Assembly (NCBI GenBank): GCA_018340805.1
Contig: JACMZG010001914.1
Coordinates: 6,084,474-6,148,473 of the forward strand
Source: Microvelia longipes
Lineage: Eukaryota > Arthropoda > Insecta > Hemiptera > Veliidae
Direction of reading: 5' to 3'
Length of the DNA stretch: 64,000 nucleotides
A program made the translations under genes and the position numbers. A model generated the notes under the pieces. It worked only from the letters and a program-made list of their open reading frames with translations. It searched no databases and was not told where the DNA came from. Of this stretch, positions 11,927-24,100 are shown one piece after another. How positions within the stretch are numbered: the first letter of the stretch is position 1; each line of letters opens with the position of its first letter.

Positions 11927-13752
11927 ATAAACTCTTTCTCAAAAAAAATCTTGACACTGTTTCTCTCATGGGTATCTGAAGTTATATCGAGGGACGAGGT
12001 GGATCAAGCAAAAAACCTTATGAAAGAAATTGAAAAGTTTTTAGCTACCTCAGTCGAGCTCAGAAAAGTAGCGAATATATTATTAAACTGGAAAGATAAT
12101 AATTAATTTTAAGAAATATAAAACACTTACAATATTAATAGAGTCAAATTTAATGGACGTGGCGTAGAAATACTTTGGTATATCTACCAGCAACGAACCA
12201 CAAAAAAAGTTGGGAACAACAGTGTTAAAATATTTTTCAATCGCTACAGTAATAAATAACTAACTGAGATTTTGATTTTACTACTTATTAATTTCATTAT
12301 GAATCTAGAAATATAAAAATACAGATCTATATAACTAACAATTTTTTTAGAATTCGCTAAAATTTGATTTATTTCAATAATGTCATTAGATAATCCTGTT
12401 AATGGCAAATAATTATTCCTAATAAAATAGTCCTGGGAAAATAAATGTGAATTTTATGTGGAAGTTGTTTTAAAGTTGTTAAATTATTTGATAATAGAAA
12501 ATCTAATAAAGAAATTAAATTCAAATAATTTACGAGAAGTTTAATTTAAAATTCCGTAACATTATCCTTACAATCGATTGTAAAATTAAAATTCCTATTT
12601 TTGTTCATTTTTTTAAAAAGAAAAATATCTTTTAAAGTAAATTTAAAATCAACTCAAGTTATTACATGAGCATTTAAAGATAAGGGAAATAACTGGGAAA
12701 ATAATAAGCGAATTCTTAACCGGTGATAATCGTTGTAAATAATAATGGTGGTTTAAAAAACGAGTCAAATGACAATTTCCTTTGATAATCGAGAATTAAA
12801 AAGAATAACATTTATTCTTTTTAAACAGAGTCAATAGACTTTTCAAATCAAAACTATCGATAATTAACGATTTGAGTAAATTAAATATATACATTTTCCG
12901 AGTTCAAATTAACTCTTTTTTCCAGCAATTGAAACCTTTTTATCTTCAATTTGAAACCTTTATCATTCAAATTGAACCCCTTTTTTATCATTCAACATGA
13001 ACCTTTTGATTAAATTTTGGAAATAAATTACAAAGATAAAGATATATCAAATAAGCTATTGATTGTTTAAGTGATTGTTAAATGCAATCTCAAGCTGCAA
13101 CAATTAGTAAATATTTCTCTGAACATCCGAAAAATAACCATGACAGTCAAGCCACAGACATTTTGTGTTTCAGTAAAGAATCATTCTGATAATATTCCTC
13201 TTTTCATCTCACCAAGCCTATTTTAATTCCACTTTTAATTTGGAAAATGAAGTTTCGATCGGGTTCAATCATCCTAAGAATATGGAACAGGAATTTACAA
13301 TTGTAAATAAATTGCCTCGTTATTCTCTCCAAATCTGCAACAGTCGATAAATCTAGCCATTGTCCCCGATTAAACATGTCACTTTCCATGGCGTAAATAC
13401 ATGCTGTTAAAAAAAGCATAATTCTTCGATGTAGGCAAGCAAATATATCACCATTAACCGTTGAATTGCTATTATCTTACAATGACACATTCCAGTTATA
13501 GACATACTGCTAACGGAAATTGAAACGACTCTTCAAAGTGGGAACACGAATATTGACGTGTGTACCAAAGATAGAGAACGACCTTGGGAACGGTGAAGAT
13601 GATTGTTATATGAAGTTTCATCAATGAAATAGCTTTCGAAAAAAAACCCCCCCCTCCCCCCTCATTTAAAAAGAAATTATATAACCATAAGGAAATTCTT
13701 TTCTAATGCAATTTTGTCCTCAGAATTTACCCTGTCCATCCCTATGCGTAAG
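11927..13752. other. AT-rich stretch without recognisable gene
   Basis: No domain-bearing frame was found. Two short frames (11915-12106 + and 13204-13419 -) have amino-acid composition that could be coding but match nothing I recognise. A C-rich run lies at about 13649-13662. This could include degraded 3' sequence of the neighbouring gypsy element, but no long terminal repeat was identified. Confidence 0.4.
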
Positions 13753-14249
13753 TTTAATTTTATTGTATATATTTCGACGAATCAACCTCACTTCATCAAT
13801 GACAAAAATGAACTAAATGAGACTATCAGTTGTAATATTCAAAACAAAGATCAAGCAATTTACTGATTAAAGGGCTAAATCAAATTATAAATTAATTTTA
13901 ATTTTAAAAATTTAAAAATTTTTTAGAAATTACAAAAATTTTTACAATATAAATATACAATTTTTTCAATTTACAAAAAACGCGTGAATATGTCAAAAAA
14001 CTCTTTCCTTACATAATCACGTTTAAAAGATTGAAAAATTGTAATATTTTATTGTAAAAAATTGTAAATTTTAAAAAAATTTTAAAAAATTTTAAAATTT
14101 AAATTAATTTATAATTTGATTATAGCCGTTTTTAATTCAGTAATAATTGCTCGAATCTTTGTTGAATAATACATATGAATTCTCCATTTATTTCATTTTG
14201 TCTGATGATGACGGTTGATTTTGTCGAAATATATTACAATAAAATTTAT
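13753..14249. mobile_element. 497-bp palindrome with Penelope-type hairpin in each arm
   Basis: The two halves are imperfect reverse complements about a centre near 14000 (for example ATCAAATTATAAATTAATTT at about 13878 against its complement at about 14103-14122, and ATTTTATTGTA...TTTCGAC against GTCGAAATAT...ACAATAAAAT at the outside). The right arm carries CTGATGATGAC...GTCGAAAT (14202-14230) and the left a degenerate inverted version (13772-13799). No protein is encoded. Confidence 0.65.
14202..14229 (+). ncRNA. Hammerhead-like hairpin, Penelope type
   Basis: CTGATGA, T, GAC, a 10-nt loop, GTC, GAAA. It matches the hammerhead core order but has an extra T before stem II. Activity is not shown. 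Confidence 0.35.
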
Positions 14250-14659
14250 TTAAATGCATTAATTTACAATTATTTATATTGAAATTCCGTGTAAAATGAA
14301 TTAAGAAAACACATTGATAAAATTATTTAATTTTCTTTGAAAAAGGTGTTTGGTTTAATTTAGTTTTTGGCAAATTTTAGAAAAATAAATGTATTGTAAA
14401 ATAATATAATTCATACCTTATAAATTTTGCAATTTAATTTAAATAATTTATTATAAATTGTATTATATTAAAATGAATTTTTTTCAAAATGTATATAAGT
14501 GTTAGGTAATTCTCAAACTGAAATTGATTTTCAAAAATCAACACAATTATTCTCGACATATTTATTAATTATTAAAAGAATAACATATAACATATAACAT
14601 AACATAAATAGAAATAATTTGATAATAATAATCATTTCCTTGATTCCTATTGGATCAAA

Positions 14660-15413
14660 TTAATTATCATTATTTATTTCCTTATCCCCCTTCTTAAGAA
14701 ACTTTCTAAGTTTTTCCACATTCCTTTCTAATCGCTGTCCCTGTTTTCCTTGCACGGCATATCTTCTTTCGTGAATTTTTTCAAATTATTCGATAAGGAC
14801 CTTCAAATCTGTCTTGGCTTTTATTTCTTGTTTCTACCTTGATGAGTACATAATCTCCTACTTTGAATTCTCTATTAGTAATCACTTCTGAAACTTTTTC
14901 TTCAGTTCTTTCTGAAACCTCTGATTCATACCACTTTTCTCTGCTAATTTTCTTTCCAAAAACGATCTCCGCCGGCCTCTTTCCAGTCGTCTTCTGCTTT
15001 GTTGCGTTCATCGTAAATTCTATTTCCGGTAAAAGATCTGCCCAATCTTGTTGTTTTCTCTCCTGAAGTGTCGCATTAATTAAATCTCGAATTGTCCTAA
15101 ACTGTCTTTCAATTTGTCCATTAGCATTGTGATGATATGGACTCGAAAAGCAAAGTCTAATATCTAGCTTCTGTGTAAACTCTCTCATAACTCTGGATTC
15201 AAAGGCTTTTCCACAATCTACTCTTATTTCCCTTGGACATCCAAATCTCAATATCCACTTTTCAAAAATAGCTTTTCGTATAGTTTCTTCATCTTGTCTA
15301 GGCAGTGCTATAAGAACCAGATATTTACTGAACTGGTCAATTATTCCAAGAATGTATTTTTTTCGCCCGCTTGTTTCTCGCATTGGCCCACATATCTGTG
15401 AATATAACTTCAA
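14660..15413 (-). pseudogene. Gypsy integrase, catalytic core and C-terminus
   Basis: Integrase inserts retrotransposon cDNA into host DNA. The frame from 15413 to 14781 keeps the second catalytic aspartate (RVDCGKAFES) and, 35 residues later, the glutamate (NGQIERQFRT), giving the D-x35-E spacing of retroelement integrases. It ends with a GPY/F-type module (GDYVLIK...RFEGPYRII). The first catalytic Asp belongs to a TDxCGPM motif that is split by a frameshift at about 15400-15405: the GAT codon is in another frame. After a further shift near 14781 the C-terminal tail (HERRYAVQGKQG...RNVEKLRKFLKKG) runs to the stop at 14660. No chromodomain is visible. Confidence 0.88.
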
Positions 15414-15640
15414 ATAGATTGGTAGCTTCTAATCTCTTTGTCTTCTCTTTAGTTGGTGTCGTCACTACTTTGATCTTCTGACAAAATTTCACAACTACGA
15501 ACTATCTCCTGTATTTGACTCCACAAATTCTTCGCAATGTATTTATCTCTCATATATTCGTATACCTTCTCAACTCCTGCGTGACATATAATTTATGTAA
15601 TTCTTCTATTGTTTCATGTATTTTCTCATCCGAAAGTTTA
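15414..15640 (-). pseudogene. Gypsy integrase zinc-binding region, frameshifted
   Basis: On the minus strand, pieces in different frames give an HHCC-like N-terminal integrase domain: a HKLY segment, then HAGVEKVYEYMRDKYIAKN, then RSCEI, then KIKVVTTPTKEKTKRL. At least two frameshifts separate them, one between the expected cysteines. The first conserved His-His-Cys-Cys set is therefore only partly traceable. Confidence 0.6.
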
Positions 15641-15708
15641 ATTTTCTTTATTATAATCATTTTCTTCAGAAATCTTCAATTGATCTTTGCTTTCTTTTCC
15701 AATTGTAT

Positions 15709-15912
15709 TCAGTACTCTTGTTTTAATCTTCCTTTCTTGGCATCTTCATGTGACATTTGACATTGTACACATATCTCACATCTTGGTCTAGATAACATAT
15801 CTGCATTACCATGTTGAATTCCTTTTCTATATTCTAATGTCATGTCTAAACTGCTTAGATAATTGATCCATGTCTGGAATTGCGATGTAATCGGTTTCTT
15901 CGTCGTCATCAT
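15709..15912 (-). pseudogene. Gypsy RNase H C-terminal part and linker
   Basis: Carries the conserved YRKGIQHGNADMLSRP block, in which the Asp of NADMLSR is the last RNase H active-site residue. Upstream, KPITSQFQTWINYLSSLDM corresponds to the usual 'RWxxxLxxFDF' region. A frameshift near 15912-15935 separates it from the preceding fragment exactly where TDHKAL is expected. Confidence 0.85.
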
Positions 15913-15917
15913 GAAAG

Positions 15918-16172
15918 TTAGCGCTTTATGACTGTTCTTAGAGTAAATCTTCTACCGTACAAATAATGCTTGAAATGCATGCAAAAATAGTAAACAGCCA
16001 ACAACTCTTTTCGTGTGATGCAATACCCCTTTTCATGACTCGTCATAGAATGTGATCCATAGGCGACAACTCTTTCTCTTCCTTCTTTATCTTTCTGTGA
16101 CAGTACTGCTCCAATCGTATCGAAACTCGCATCGGTATCCAATATAAATTCTCTATTTATGTCGGAAAACAC
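15918..16172 (-). pseudogene. Gypsy RNase H N-terminal part
   Basis: RNase H removes the RNA strand during reverse transcription. The fragment shows the first active-site Asp in FILDTDASFDTIGAVLSQ, the glutamate in RKELLAVYYF, and the typical GSHSMTSHEKGY region. It overlaps the end of the RT fragment in another frame at 16157-16172, so at least one base has been lost or gained. Confidence 0.88.
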
Positions 16173-16669
16173 AATATTGGTGCAGTCATTAGAGCATTCT
16201 TCAAACCCTCAAAAGTATTGTTTAATTCATCTGTCCATTCTAACTTCTTGTTGCTTGGTCCACTACACAACTGTTCTAAGATCCTTGATTTTCTTGCGTA
16301 ATTTTCTATAAATTTCCTGTAGTAATTACAAATTCCCAAGAAACTTCGTAACTTCTTTACGCAGTTTGGTTTGCCAAAAGTTCTTATCGCTTCTATTTTA
16401 GACGGATCAGTTCTAACACCATTTCTGCTTATTATGTGTCCAAGAAATTTGATTTCGCTTTGAAGAAACTGACACTTTTCTGGATTAATTCTTAAATCAG
16501 CCTTCAATATTTCCGTCAATACTCTGTCAATTACTTCGTAGTGCTTATCTTTATTATTCGTATATATCAGAATATCATCAAGATATACCATGGCTCCATT
16601 AATTCCACCTACCACTTTTGTCATCATCTCCTGAAATGTACCCGGAGCCGCTGCGATACCAAATGGCAT
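16157..16669 (-). pseudogene. Gypsy reverse transcriptase, palm and thumb
   Basis: Contains MPFGIAAAPGTFQEMM (motif B), the catalytic MVYLDDILIYTNNK (motif C, YLDD), PEKCQFLQSEIKFLGHIIS (motifs D-E) and LRSFLGICNYYRKFIENYA, the signature of Ty3/gypsy RT. All residues of motif C are intact. A frameshift just upstream (about 16670-16690, near the FNEART stretch) breaks the link to the N-terminal fragment. Confidence 0.93.
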
Positions 16670-16673
16670 TCTA

Positions 16674-17070
16674 TTAAAACAATATTGTCCGTGCTTCGTT
16701 GAAAACGCGTTTTTCTTGAGATTCTTCTTCGAGTTCTACCTGATAGTACGCATTTCCCAAATCTATTGAACTGAAATATTTTGCTCCGTCTAATTTGTCC
16801 AACATTTCATCAACGTTAGGCATTGGAAAAGCTTGTCTTTTTGTTACTGCATTCAATTGTCTAAAATCCAAACAAATTCTTATGTCCTGCTTTTCCTTTT
16901 TCCAAACACAAATCAGTGGAGTATTCCATGGAGAGTTGCATTTTCGGATAAATTATTTTCAAAAAGGTTTGGATAGTTTCTTCAATTTTAGATTCCAAAT
17001 TCATTGGTTGTCTGTACGGTTTATATTGATTGGTTCACCACTCGTAATTATTTTGTGTTTTATCAGATGT
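16674..17070 (-). pseudogene. Gypsy reverse transcriptase, N-terminal fingers
   Basis: From 16871 to 16674 the minus strand reads DFRQLNAVTKRQAFPMPNVD and then FSSIDLGNAYYQVELEE, which holds the first catalytic Asp (motif A). Upstream to about 17070, pieces in shifted frames (HKIITSGEPIN, YRQPMNLESKIEETIQTFLK) match the usual YRxP...I..E...LL..GII region. At least two frameshifts lie between about 16880 and 17030. Confidence 0.85.
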
Positions 17071-17131
17071 GTGCATCCTACATCCATTTATCTGCCATGA
17101 AAACATCTTCTTTATTTTCAATTATTTTCAA

Positions 17132-18131
17132 NNNNNNNNNNNNNNNNNNNNNNNNNNNNNNNNNNNNNNNNNNNNNNNNNNNNNNNNNNNNNNNNNNNNN
17201 NNNNNNNNNNNNNNNNNNNNNNNNNNNNNNNNNNNNNNNNNNNNNNNNNNNNNNNNNNNNNNNNNNNNNNNNNNNNNNNNNNNNNNNNNNNNNNNNNNNN
17301 NNNNNNNNNNNNNNNNNNNNNNNNNNNNNNNNNNNNNNNNNNNNNNNNNNNNNNNNNNNNNNNNNNNNNNNNNNNNNNNNNNNNNNNNNNNNNNNNNNNN
17401 NNNNNNNNNNNNNNNNNNNNNNNNNNNNNNNNNNNNNNNNNNNNNNNNNNNNNNNNNNNNNNNNNNNNNNNNNNNNNNNNNNNNNNNNNNNNNNNNNNNN
17501 NNNNNNNNNNNNNNNNNNNNNNNNNNNNNNNNNNNNNNNNNNNNNNNNNNNNNNNNNNNNNNNNNNNNNNNNNNNNNNNNNNNNNNNNNNNNNNNNNNNN
17601 NNNNNNNNNNNNNNNNNNNNNNNNNNNNNNNNNNNNNNNNNNNNNNNNNNNNNNNNNNNNNNNNNNNNNNNNNNNNNNNNNNNNNNNNNNNNNNNNNNNN
17701 NNNNNNNNNNNNNNNNNNNNNNNNNNNNNNNNNNNNNNNNNNNNNNNNNNNNNNNNNNNNNNNNNNNNNNNNNNNNNNNNNNNNNNNNNNNNNNNNNNNN
17801 NNNNNNNNNNNNNNNNNNNNNNNNNNNNNNNNNNNNNNNNNNNNNNNNNNNNNNNNNNNNNNNNNNNNNNNNNNNNNNNNNNNNNNNNNNNNNNNNNNNN
17901 NNNNNNNNNNNNNNNNNNNNNNNNNNNNNNNNNNNNNNNNNNNNNNNNNNNNNNNNNNNNNNNNNNNNNNNNNNNNNNNNNNNNNNNNNNNNNNNNNNNN
18001 NNNNNNNNNNNNNNNNNNNNNNNNNNNNNNNNNNNNNNNNNNNNNNNNNNNNNNNNNNNNNNNNNNNNNNNNNNNNNNNNNNNNNNNNNNNNNNNNNNNN
18101 NNNNNNNNNNNNNNNNNNNNNNNNNNNNNNN
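17132..18131. other. Assembly gap of exactly 1000 N
   Basis: A round-number run of N that scaffolds broken gypsy pol on the left to 710-bp satellite on the right. The true distance and adjacency are unknown. Open frames crossing it are meaningless. Confidence 0.99.
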
Positions 18132-21100
18132 TCTACTGAGACTGTCAGGAACACACAGACTGAAAACACAGTGATCAAGTACGAAATAAAGTAACATTAC
18201 TGAATTGTCGATAGAATGCGATATTTTTCAATTAAGGAACTAATGTTGTTTATCTCAACACAACAATTGGCTTTGAAAGTATTTTAGTATTTTTATGAGT
18301 AAAAACGGAATATTTCAGATAACAAAACTGTGAAATGTGTTTACCTGAAAATCTTGACAAAAATTACTTGTATGAAATCATAATAATTACAGTGTACCAC
18401 CTTGTTATTACAAGCATCATTACTACCACCAACACGAATAATTAATATGAAACGCCTCAAAATCATTAAATCATTGAAAAGTAGTTCTATTCTTTTTTAA
18501 GTAACGGAGTTTTATTTAGAATATGACTGCATTTGTCAAATCCGGCAGCAAACTGTTCTCAAATAATATCACATGTTTTTCACTTTATTAAAAAAAACCA
18601 AACAAGTAGTAATAAATTTTTTTTTCTAATGTTGATAATAAACAAAAAAACAAATATGAGAAAAAGAAAGGAATGCTAGTTAGAGAGTATGTCTTTGTGT
18701 GGATATATATGCATCGTTTGTAGATTGAGTGTGAATTAAAGTTTGTAAGCGTTCGATTTTCGGAAATGAGAGTTGCATACTATTTTAGTGGACATACAAG
18801 TATGATTTGAGATTTTCGTTGTATTTTTTTCAAAGACAACTACATCTACTGAGACTGTCAGGAACACACAGACTGAAAACAGTGATCAAGTACGAAATAA
18901 AGTAACATTACTGAATTGTCGATAGAATGCGATATTTTTCAATTAAGGAACTAATGTTGTTTATCTCAACACAACAATTGGCTTTGAAAGTATTTTAGTA
19001 TTTTTATGAGTAAAAACGGAATATTTCAGATAACAAAACTGTGAAATGTGTTTACCTGAAAATCTTGACAAAAATTACTTGTATGAAATCATAATAATTA
19101 CAGTGTACCACCTTGTTATTACAAGCATCATTACTACCACCAACACGAATAATTAATATGAAACGCCTCAAAATCATTAAATCATTGAAAAGTAGTTCTA
19201 TTCTTTTTTAAGTAACGGAGTTTTATTTAGAATATGACTGCATTTGTCAAATCCGGCAGCAAACTGTTCTCAAATAATATCACATGTTTTTCACTTTATT
19301 AAAAAAACCAAAACAAGTAGTAATAAATTTTTTTTTCTAATGTTGATAATAAACAAAAAAAAATATGAGAAAAAGAAAGGAATGCTAGTTAGAGAGTATG
19401 TCTTTGTGTGGATATATATGCATCGTTTGTAGATTGAGTGTGAATTAAAGTTTGTAAGCGTTCGATTTTCGGAAATGAGAGTTGCATACTATTTTAGTGG
19501 ACATACAAGTATGATTTGAGATTTTCGTTGTATTTTTTTCAAGACAACTACATCTACTGAGACTGTCAGGAACACACAGACTGAAAACACAGTGATCAAG
19601 TACGAAATAAAGTAACATTACTGAATTGTCGATAGAATGCGATATTTTTCAATTAAGGAACTAATGTTGTTTATCTCAACACAACAATTGGCTTTGAAAG
19701 TATTTTAGTATTTTTATGAGTAAAAACGGAATATTTCAGATAACAAAACTGTGAAATGTGTTTACCTGAAAATCTTGACAAAAATTTGTATGAAATCATA
19801 ATAATTACAGTGTACCACCTTGTTATTACAAGCATCATTACTACCACCAACACGAATAATTAATATGAAACGCCTCAAAATCATTAAATCATTGAAAAGT
19901 AGTTCTATTCTTTTTTAAGTAACGGAGTTTTATTTAGAATATGACTGCATTTGTCAAATCCGGCAGCAAACTGTTCTCAAATAATATCACATGTTTTTCA
20001 CTTTATTAAAAAAACCAAAACAAGTAGTAATAAATTTTTTTTTTCTAATGTTGATAATAAACAAAAAAACAAATATGAGAAAAAGAAAGGAATGCTAGTT
20101 AGAGAGTATGTCTTTGTGTGGATATATATGCATCGTTTGTAGATTGAGTGTGAATTAAAGTTTGTAAGCGTTCGATTTTCGGAAATGAGAGTTGCATACT
20201 ATTTTAGTGGACATACAAGTATGATTTGAGATTTTCGTTGTATTTTTTTCAAGACAACTACATCTACTGAGACTGTCAGGAACACACAGACTGAAAACAC
20301 AGTGATCAAGTACGAAATAAAGTAACATTACTGAATTGTCGATAGAATGCGATATTTTTCAATTAAGGAACTAATGTTGTTTATCTCAACACAACAATTG
20401 GCTTTGAAAGTATTTTAGTATTTTTATGTAAAAACGGAATATTTCAGATAACAAAACTGTGAAATGTGTTTACCTGAAAATCTTGACAAAAATTACTTGT
20501 ATGAAATCATAATAATTACAGTGTACCACCTTGTTATTACAAGCATCATTACTACCACCACACGAATAATTAATATGAAACGCCTCAAAATCATTAAATC
20601 ATTGAAAAGTAGTTCTATTCTTTTTTAAGTAACGGAGTTTTATTTAGAATATGACTGCATTTGTCAAATCCGGCAGCAAACTGTTCTCAAATAATATCAC
20701 ATGTTTTTCACTTTATTAAAAAACCAAAACAAGTAGTAATAAATTTTTTTTTTCTAATGTTGATAATAAACAAAAAAACAAATATGAGAAAAAGAAAGGA
20801 ATGCTAGTTAGAGAGTATGTCTTTGTGTGGATATATATGCATCGTTTGTAGATTGAGTGTGAATTAAAGTTTGTAAGCGTTCGATTTTCGGAAATGAGTT
20901 GCATACTATTTTAGTGGACATACAAGTATGATTTGAGATTTTCGTTGTATTTTTTTCAAGACAACTACATCTACTGTGAGGTCCGACTCCATCGTTTGTA
21001 GATTGAGTGTGAATTAAAGTTTGTAAGCGTTCGATTTTCGGAAATGAGAGTTGCATACTATTTTAGTGGACATACAAGTATGATTTGAGATTTTCGTTGT

Positions 21101-24100
21101 ATTTTTTTCAAGACAACTACATCTACTGAGACTGTCAGGAACACACAGACTGAACACAGTGATCAAGTACGAAATAAAGTAACATTACTGAATTGTCGAT
21201 AGAATGCGATATTTTTCAATTAAGGAACTAATGTTGTTTATCTCAACACAACAATTGGCTTTGAAAGTATTTTAGTATTTTTATGAGTAAAAACGGAATA
21301 TTTCAGATAACAAAACTGTGAAATGTGTTTACCTGAAAATCTTGACAAAAATTACTTGTATGAAATCATAATAATTACAGTGTACCACCTTGTTATTACA
21401 AGCATCATTACTACCACCAACACGAATAATTAATATGAAACGCCTCAAAATCATTAAATCATTGAAAAGTAGTTCTATTCTTTTTTAAGTAACGGAGTTT
21501 TATTTAGAATATGACTGCATTTGTCAAATCCGGCAGCAAACTGTTCTCAAATAATATCACATGTTTTTCACTTTATTAAAAAAACCAAAACAAGTAGTAA
21601 TAAATTTTTTTTTTCTAATGTTGATAATAAACAAAAAACAAATATGAGAAAAAGAAAGGAATGCTAGTTAGAGAGTATGTCTTTGTGTGGATATATATGC
21701 ATCGTTTGTAGATTGAGTGTGAATTAAAGTTTGTAAGCGTTCGATTTTCGGAAATGAGAGTTGCATACTATTTTAGTGGACATACAAGTATGATTTGAGA
21801 TTTTCGTTGTATTTTTTTCAAGACAACTACATCTACTGAGACTGTCAGGAACACACAGACTGAAAACACAGTGATCAAGTACGAAATAAAGTAACATTAC
21901 TGAATTGTCGATAGAATGCGATATTTTTCAATTAAGGAACTAATGTTGTTTATCTCAACACAACAATTGGCTTTGAAAGTATTTTAGTATTTTTATGAGT
22001 AAAAACGGAATATTTCAGATAACAAAACTGTGAAATGTGTTTACCTGAAAATCTTGACAAAAATTACTTGTATGAAATCATAATAATTACAGTGTACCAC
22101 CTTGTTATTACAAGCATCATTACTACCACCAACACGAATAATTAATATGAAACGCCTCAAAATCATTAAATCATTGAAAAGTAGTTCTATTCTTTTTTAA
22201 GTAACGGAGTTTTATTTAGAATATGACTGCATTTGTCAAATCCGGCAGCAAACTGTTCTCAAATAATATCACATGTTTTTCACTTTATTAAAAAAACCAA
22301 AACAAGTAGTAATAAATTTTTTTTCTAATGTTGATAATAAACAAAAAACAAATATGAGAAAAAGAAAGGAATGCTAGTTAGAGAGTATGTCTTTGTGTGG
22401 ATATATATGCATCGTTTGTAGATTGAGTGTGAATTAAAGTTTGTAAGCGTTCGATTTTCGGAAATGAGAGTTGCATACTATTTTAGTGGACATACAAGTA
22501 TGATTTGAGATTTTCGTTGTATTTTTTTCAAGACAACTACATCTACTGAGACTGTCAGGAACACACAGACTGAAAACACAGTGATCAAGTACGAAATAAA
22601 GTAACATTACTGAATTGTCGATAGAATGCGATATTTTTCAATTAAGGAACTAATGTTGTTTATCTCAACACAACAATTGGCTTTGAAAGTATTTTAGTAT
22701 TTTATGAGTAAAAACGGAATATTTCAGATAACAAAACTGTGAAATGTGTTTACCTGAAAATCTTGACAAAAATTACTTGTATGAAATCATAATAATTACA
22801 GTGTACCACCTTGTTATTACAAGCATCATTACTACCACCAACACGAATAATTAATATGAAACGCCTCAAAATCATTAAATCATTGAAAAGTAGTTCTATT
22901 CTTTTTTAAGTAACGGAGTTTTATTTAGAATATGACTGCATTTGTCAAATCCGGCAGCAAACTGTTCTCAAATAATATCACATGTTTTTCACTTTATTAA
23001 AAAAACCAAAACAAGTAGTAATAAATTTTTTTTTCTAATGTTGATAATAAAAAAAAAACAAATATGAGAAAAAGAAAGGAATGCTAGTTAGAGAGTATGT
23101 CTTTGTGTGGATATATATGCATCGTTTGTAGATTGAGTGTGAATTAAAGTTTGTAAGCGTTCGATTTTCGGAAATGAGAGTTGCATACTATTTTAGTGGA
23201 CATACAAGTATGATTTGAGATTTTCGTTGTATTTTTTCAAGACAACTACATCTACTGAGACTGTCAGGAACACACAGACTGAAAACACAGTGATCAAGTA
23301 CGAAATAAAGTAACATTACTGAATTGTCGATAGAATGCGATATTTTTCAATTAAGGAACTAATGTTGTTTATCTCAACACAACAATTGGCTTTGAAAGTA
23401 TTTTAGTATTTTTATGAGTAAAAACGGAATATTTCAGATAACAAAACTGTGAAATGTGTTTACCTGAAAATCTTGACAAAAATTACTTGTATGAAATCAT
23501 AATAATTACAGTGTACCACCTTGTTATTACAAGCATCATTACTACCACCAACGAATAATTAATATGAAACGCCTCAAAATCATTAAATCATTGAAAAGTA
23601 GTTCTATTCTTTTTTTAAGTAACGGAGTTTTATTTAGAATATGACTGCATTTGTCAAATCCGGCAGCAAACTGTTCTCAAATAATATCACATGTTTTTCA
23701 CTTTATTAAAAAAACCAAAACAAGTAGTAATAAATTTTTTTTTTCTAATGTTGATAATAAACAAAAAAACAAATATGAGAAAAAGAAAGGAATGCTAGTT
23801 AGAGAGTATGTCTTTGTGGGATATATATGCATCGTTTGTAGATTGAGTGTGAATTAAAGTTTGTAAGCGTTCGATTTTCGGAAATGAGAGTTGCATACTA
23901 TTTTAGTGGACATACAAGTATGATTTGAGATTTTCGTTGTATTTTTTTCAAGACAACTACATCTACTGAGACTGTCAGGAACACACAGACTGAAAACACA
24001 GTGATCAAGTACGAAATAAAGTAACATTACTGAATTGTCGATAGAATGCGATATTTTTCAATTAAGGAACTAATGTTGTTTATCTCAACACAACAATTGG

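Larger units (their letters stand above)
14660..17131 (-). mobile_element. Ty3/gypsy-type LTR retrotransposon pol, broken and partial
   Basis: Reading from 17131 down to 14660 on the minus strand, the expected gypsy order reverse transcriptase - RNase H - integrase is present, split by several frameshifts. The 5' part (gag, protease, 5' LTR) would lie in or beyond the 1000-N gap at 17132-18131, and no LTR, primer-binding site or polypurine tract was recognised on the 3' side. The last in-frame stop of integrase is at 14660-14662. The order RT-RNase H-integrase excludes Ty1/copia, in which integrase precedes RT. The element cannot be autonomous as it stands. Confidence 0.9.

Noticed and set aside
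11915..12106. 63-codon frame with charged helical composition
   Set aside because: It starts inside the (TAA)n repeat and matches nothing I recognise; it could be a fragment of an exon or element.
13204..13419. 71-codon minus-strand frame, possible gypsy-related fragment
   Set aside because: No motif links it to gag or env, and its position beyond pol does not prove membership.
17004..18197. Long open frames of 356-396 codons
   Set aside because: They consist almost entirely of the 1000-N gap.
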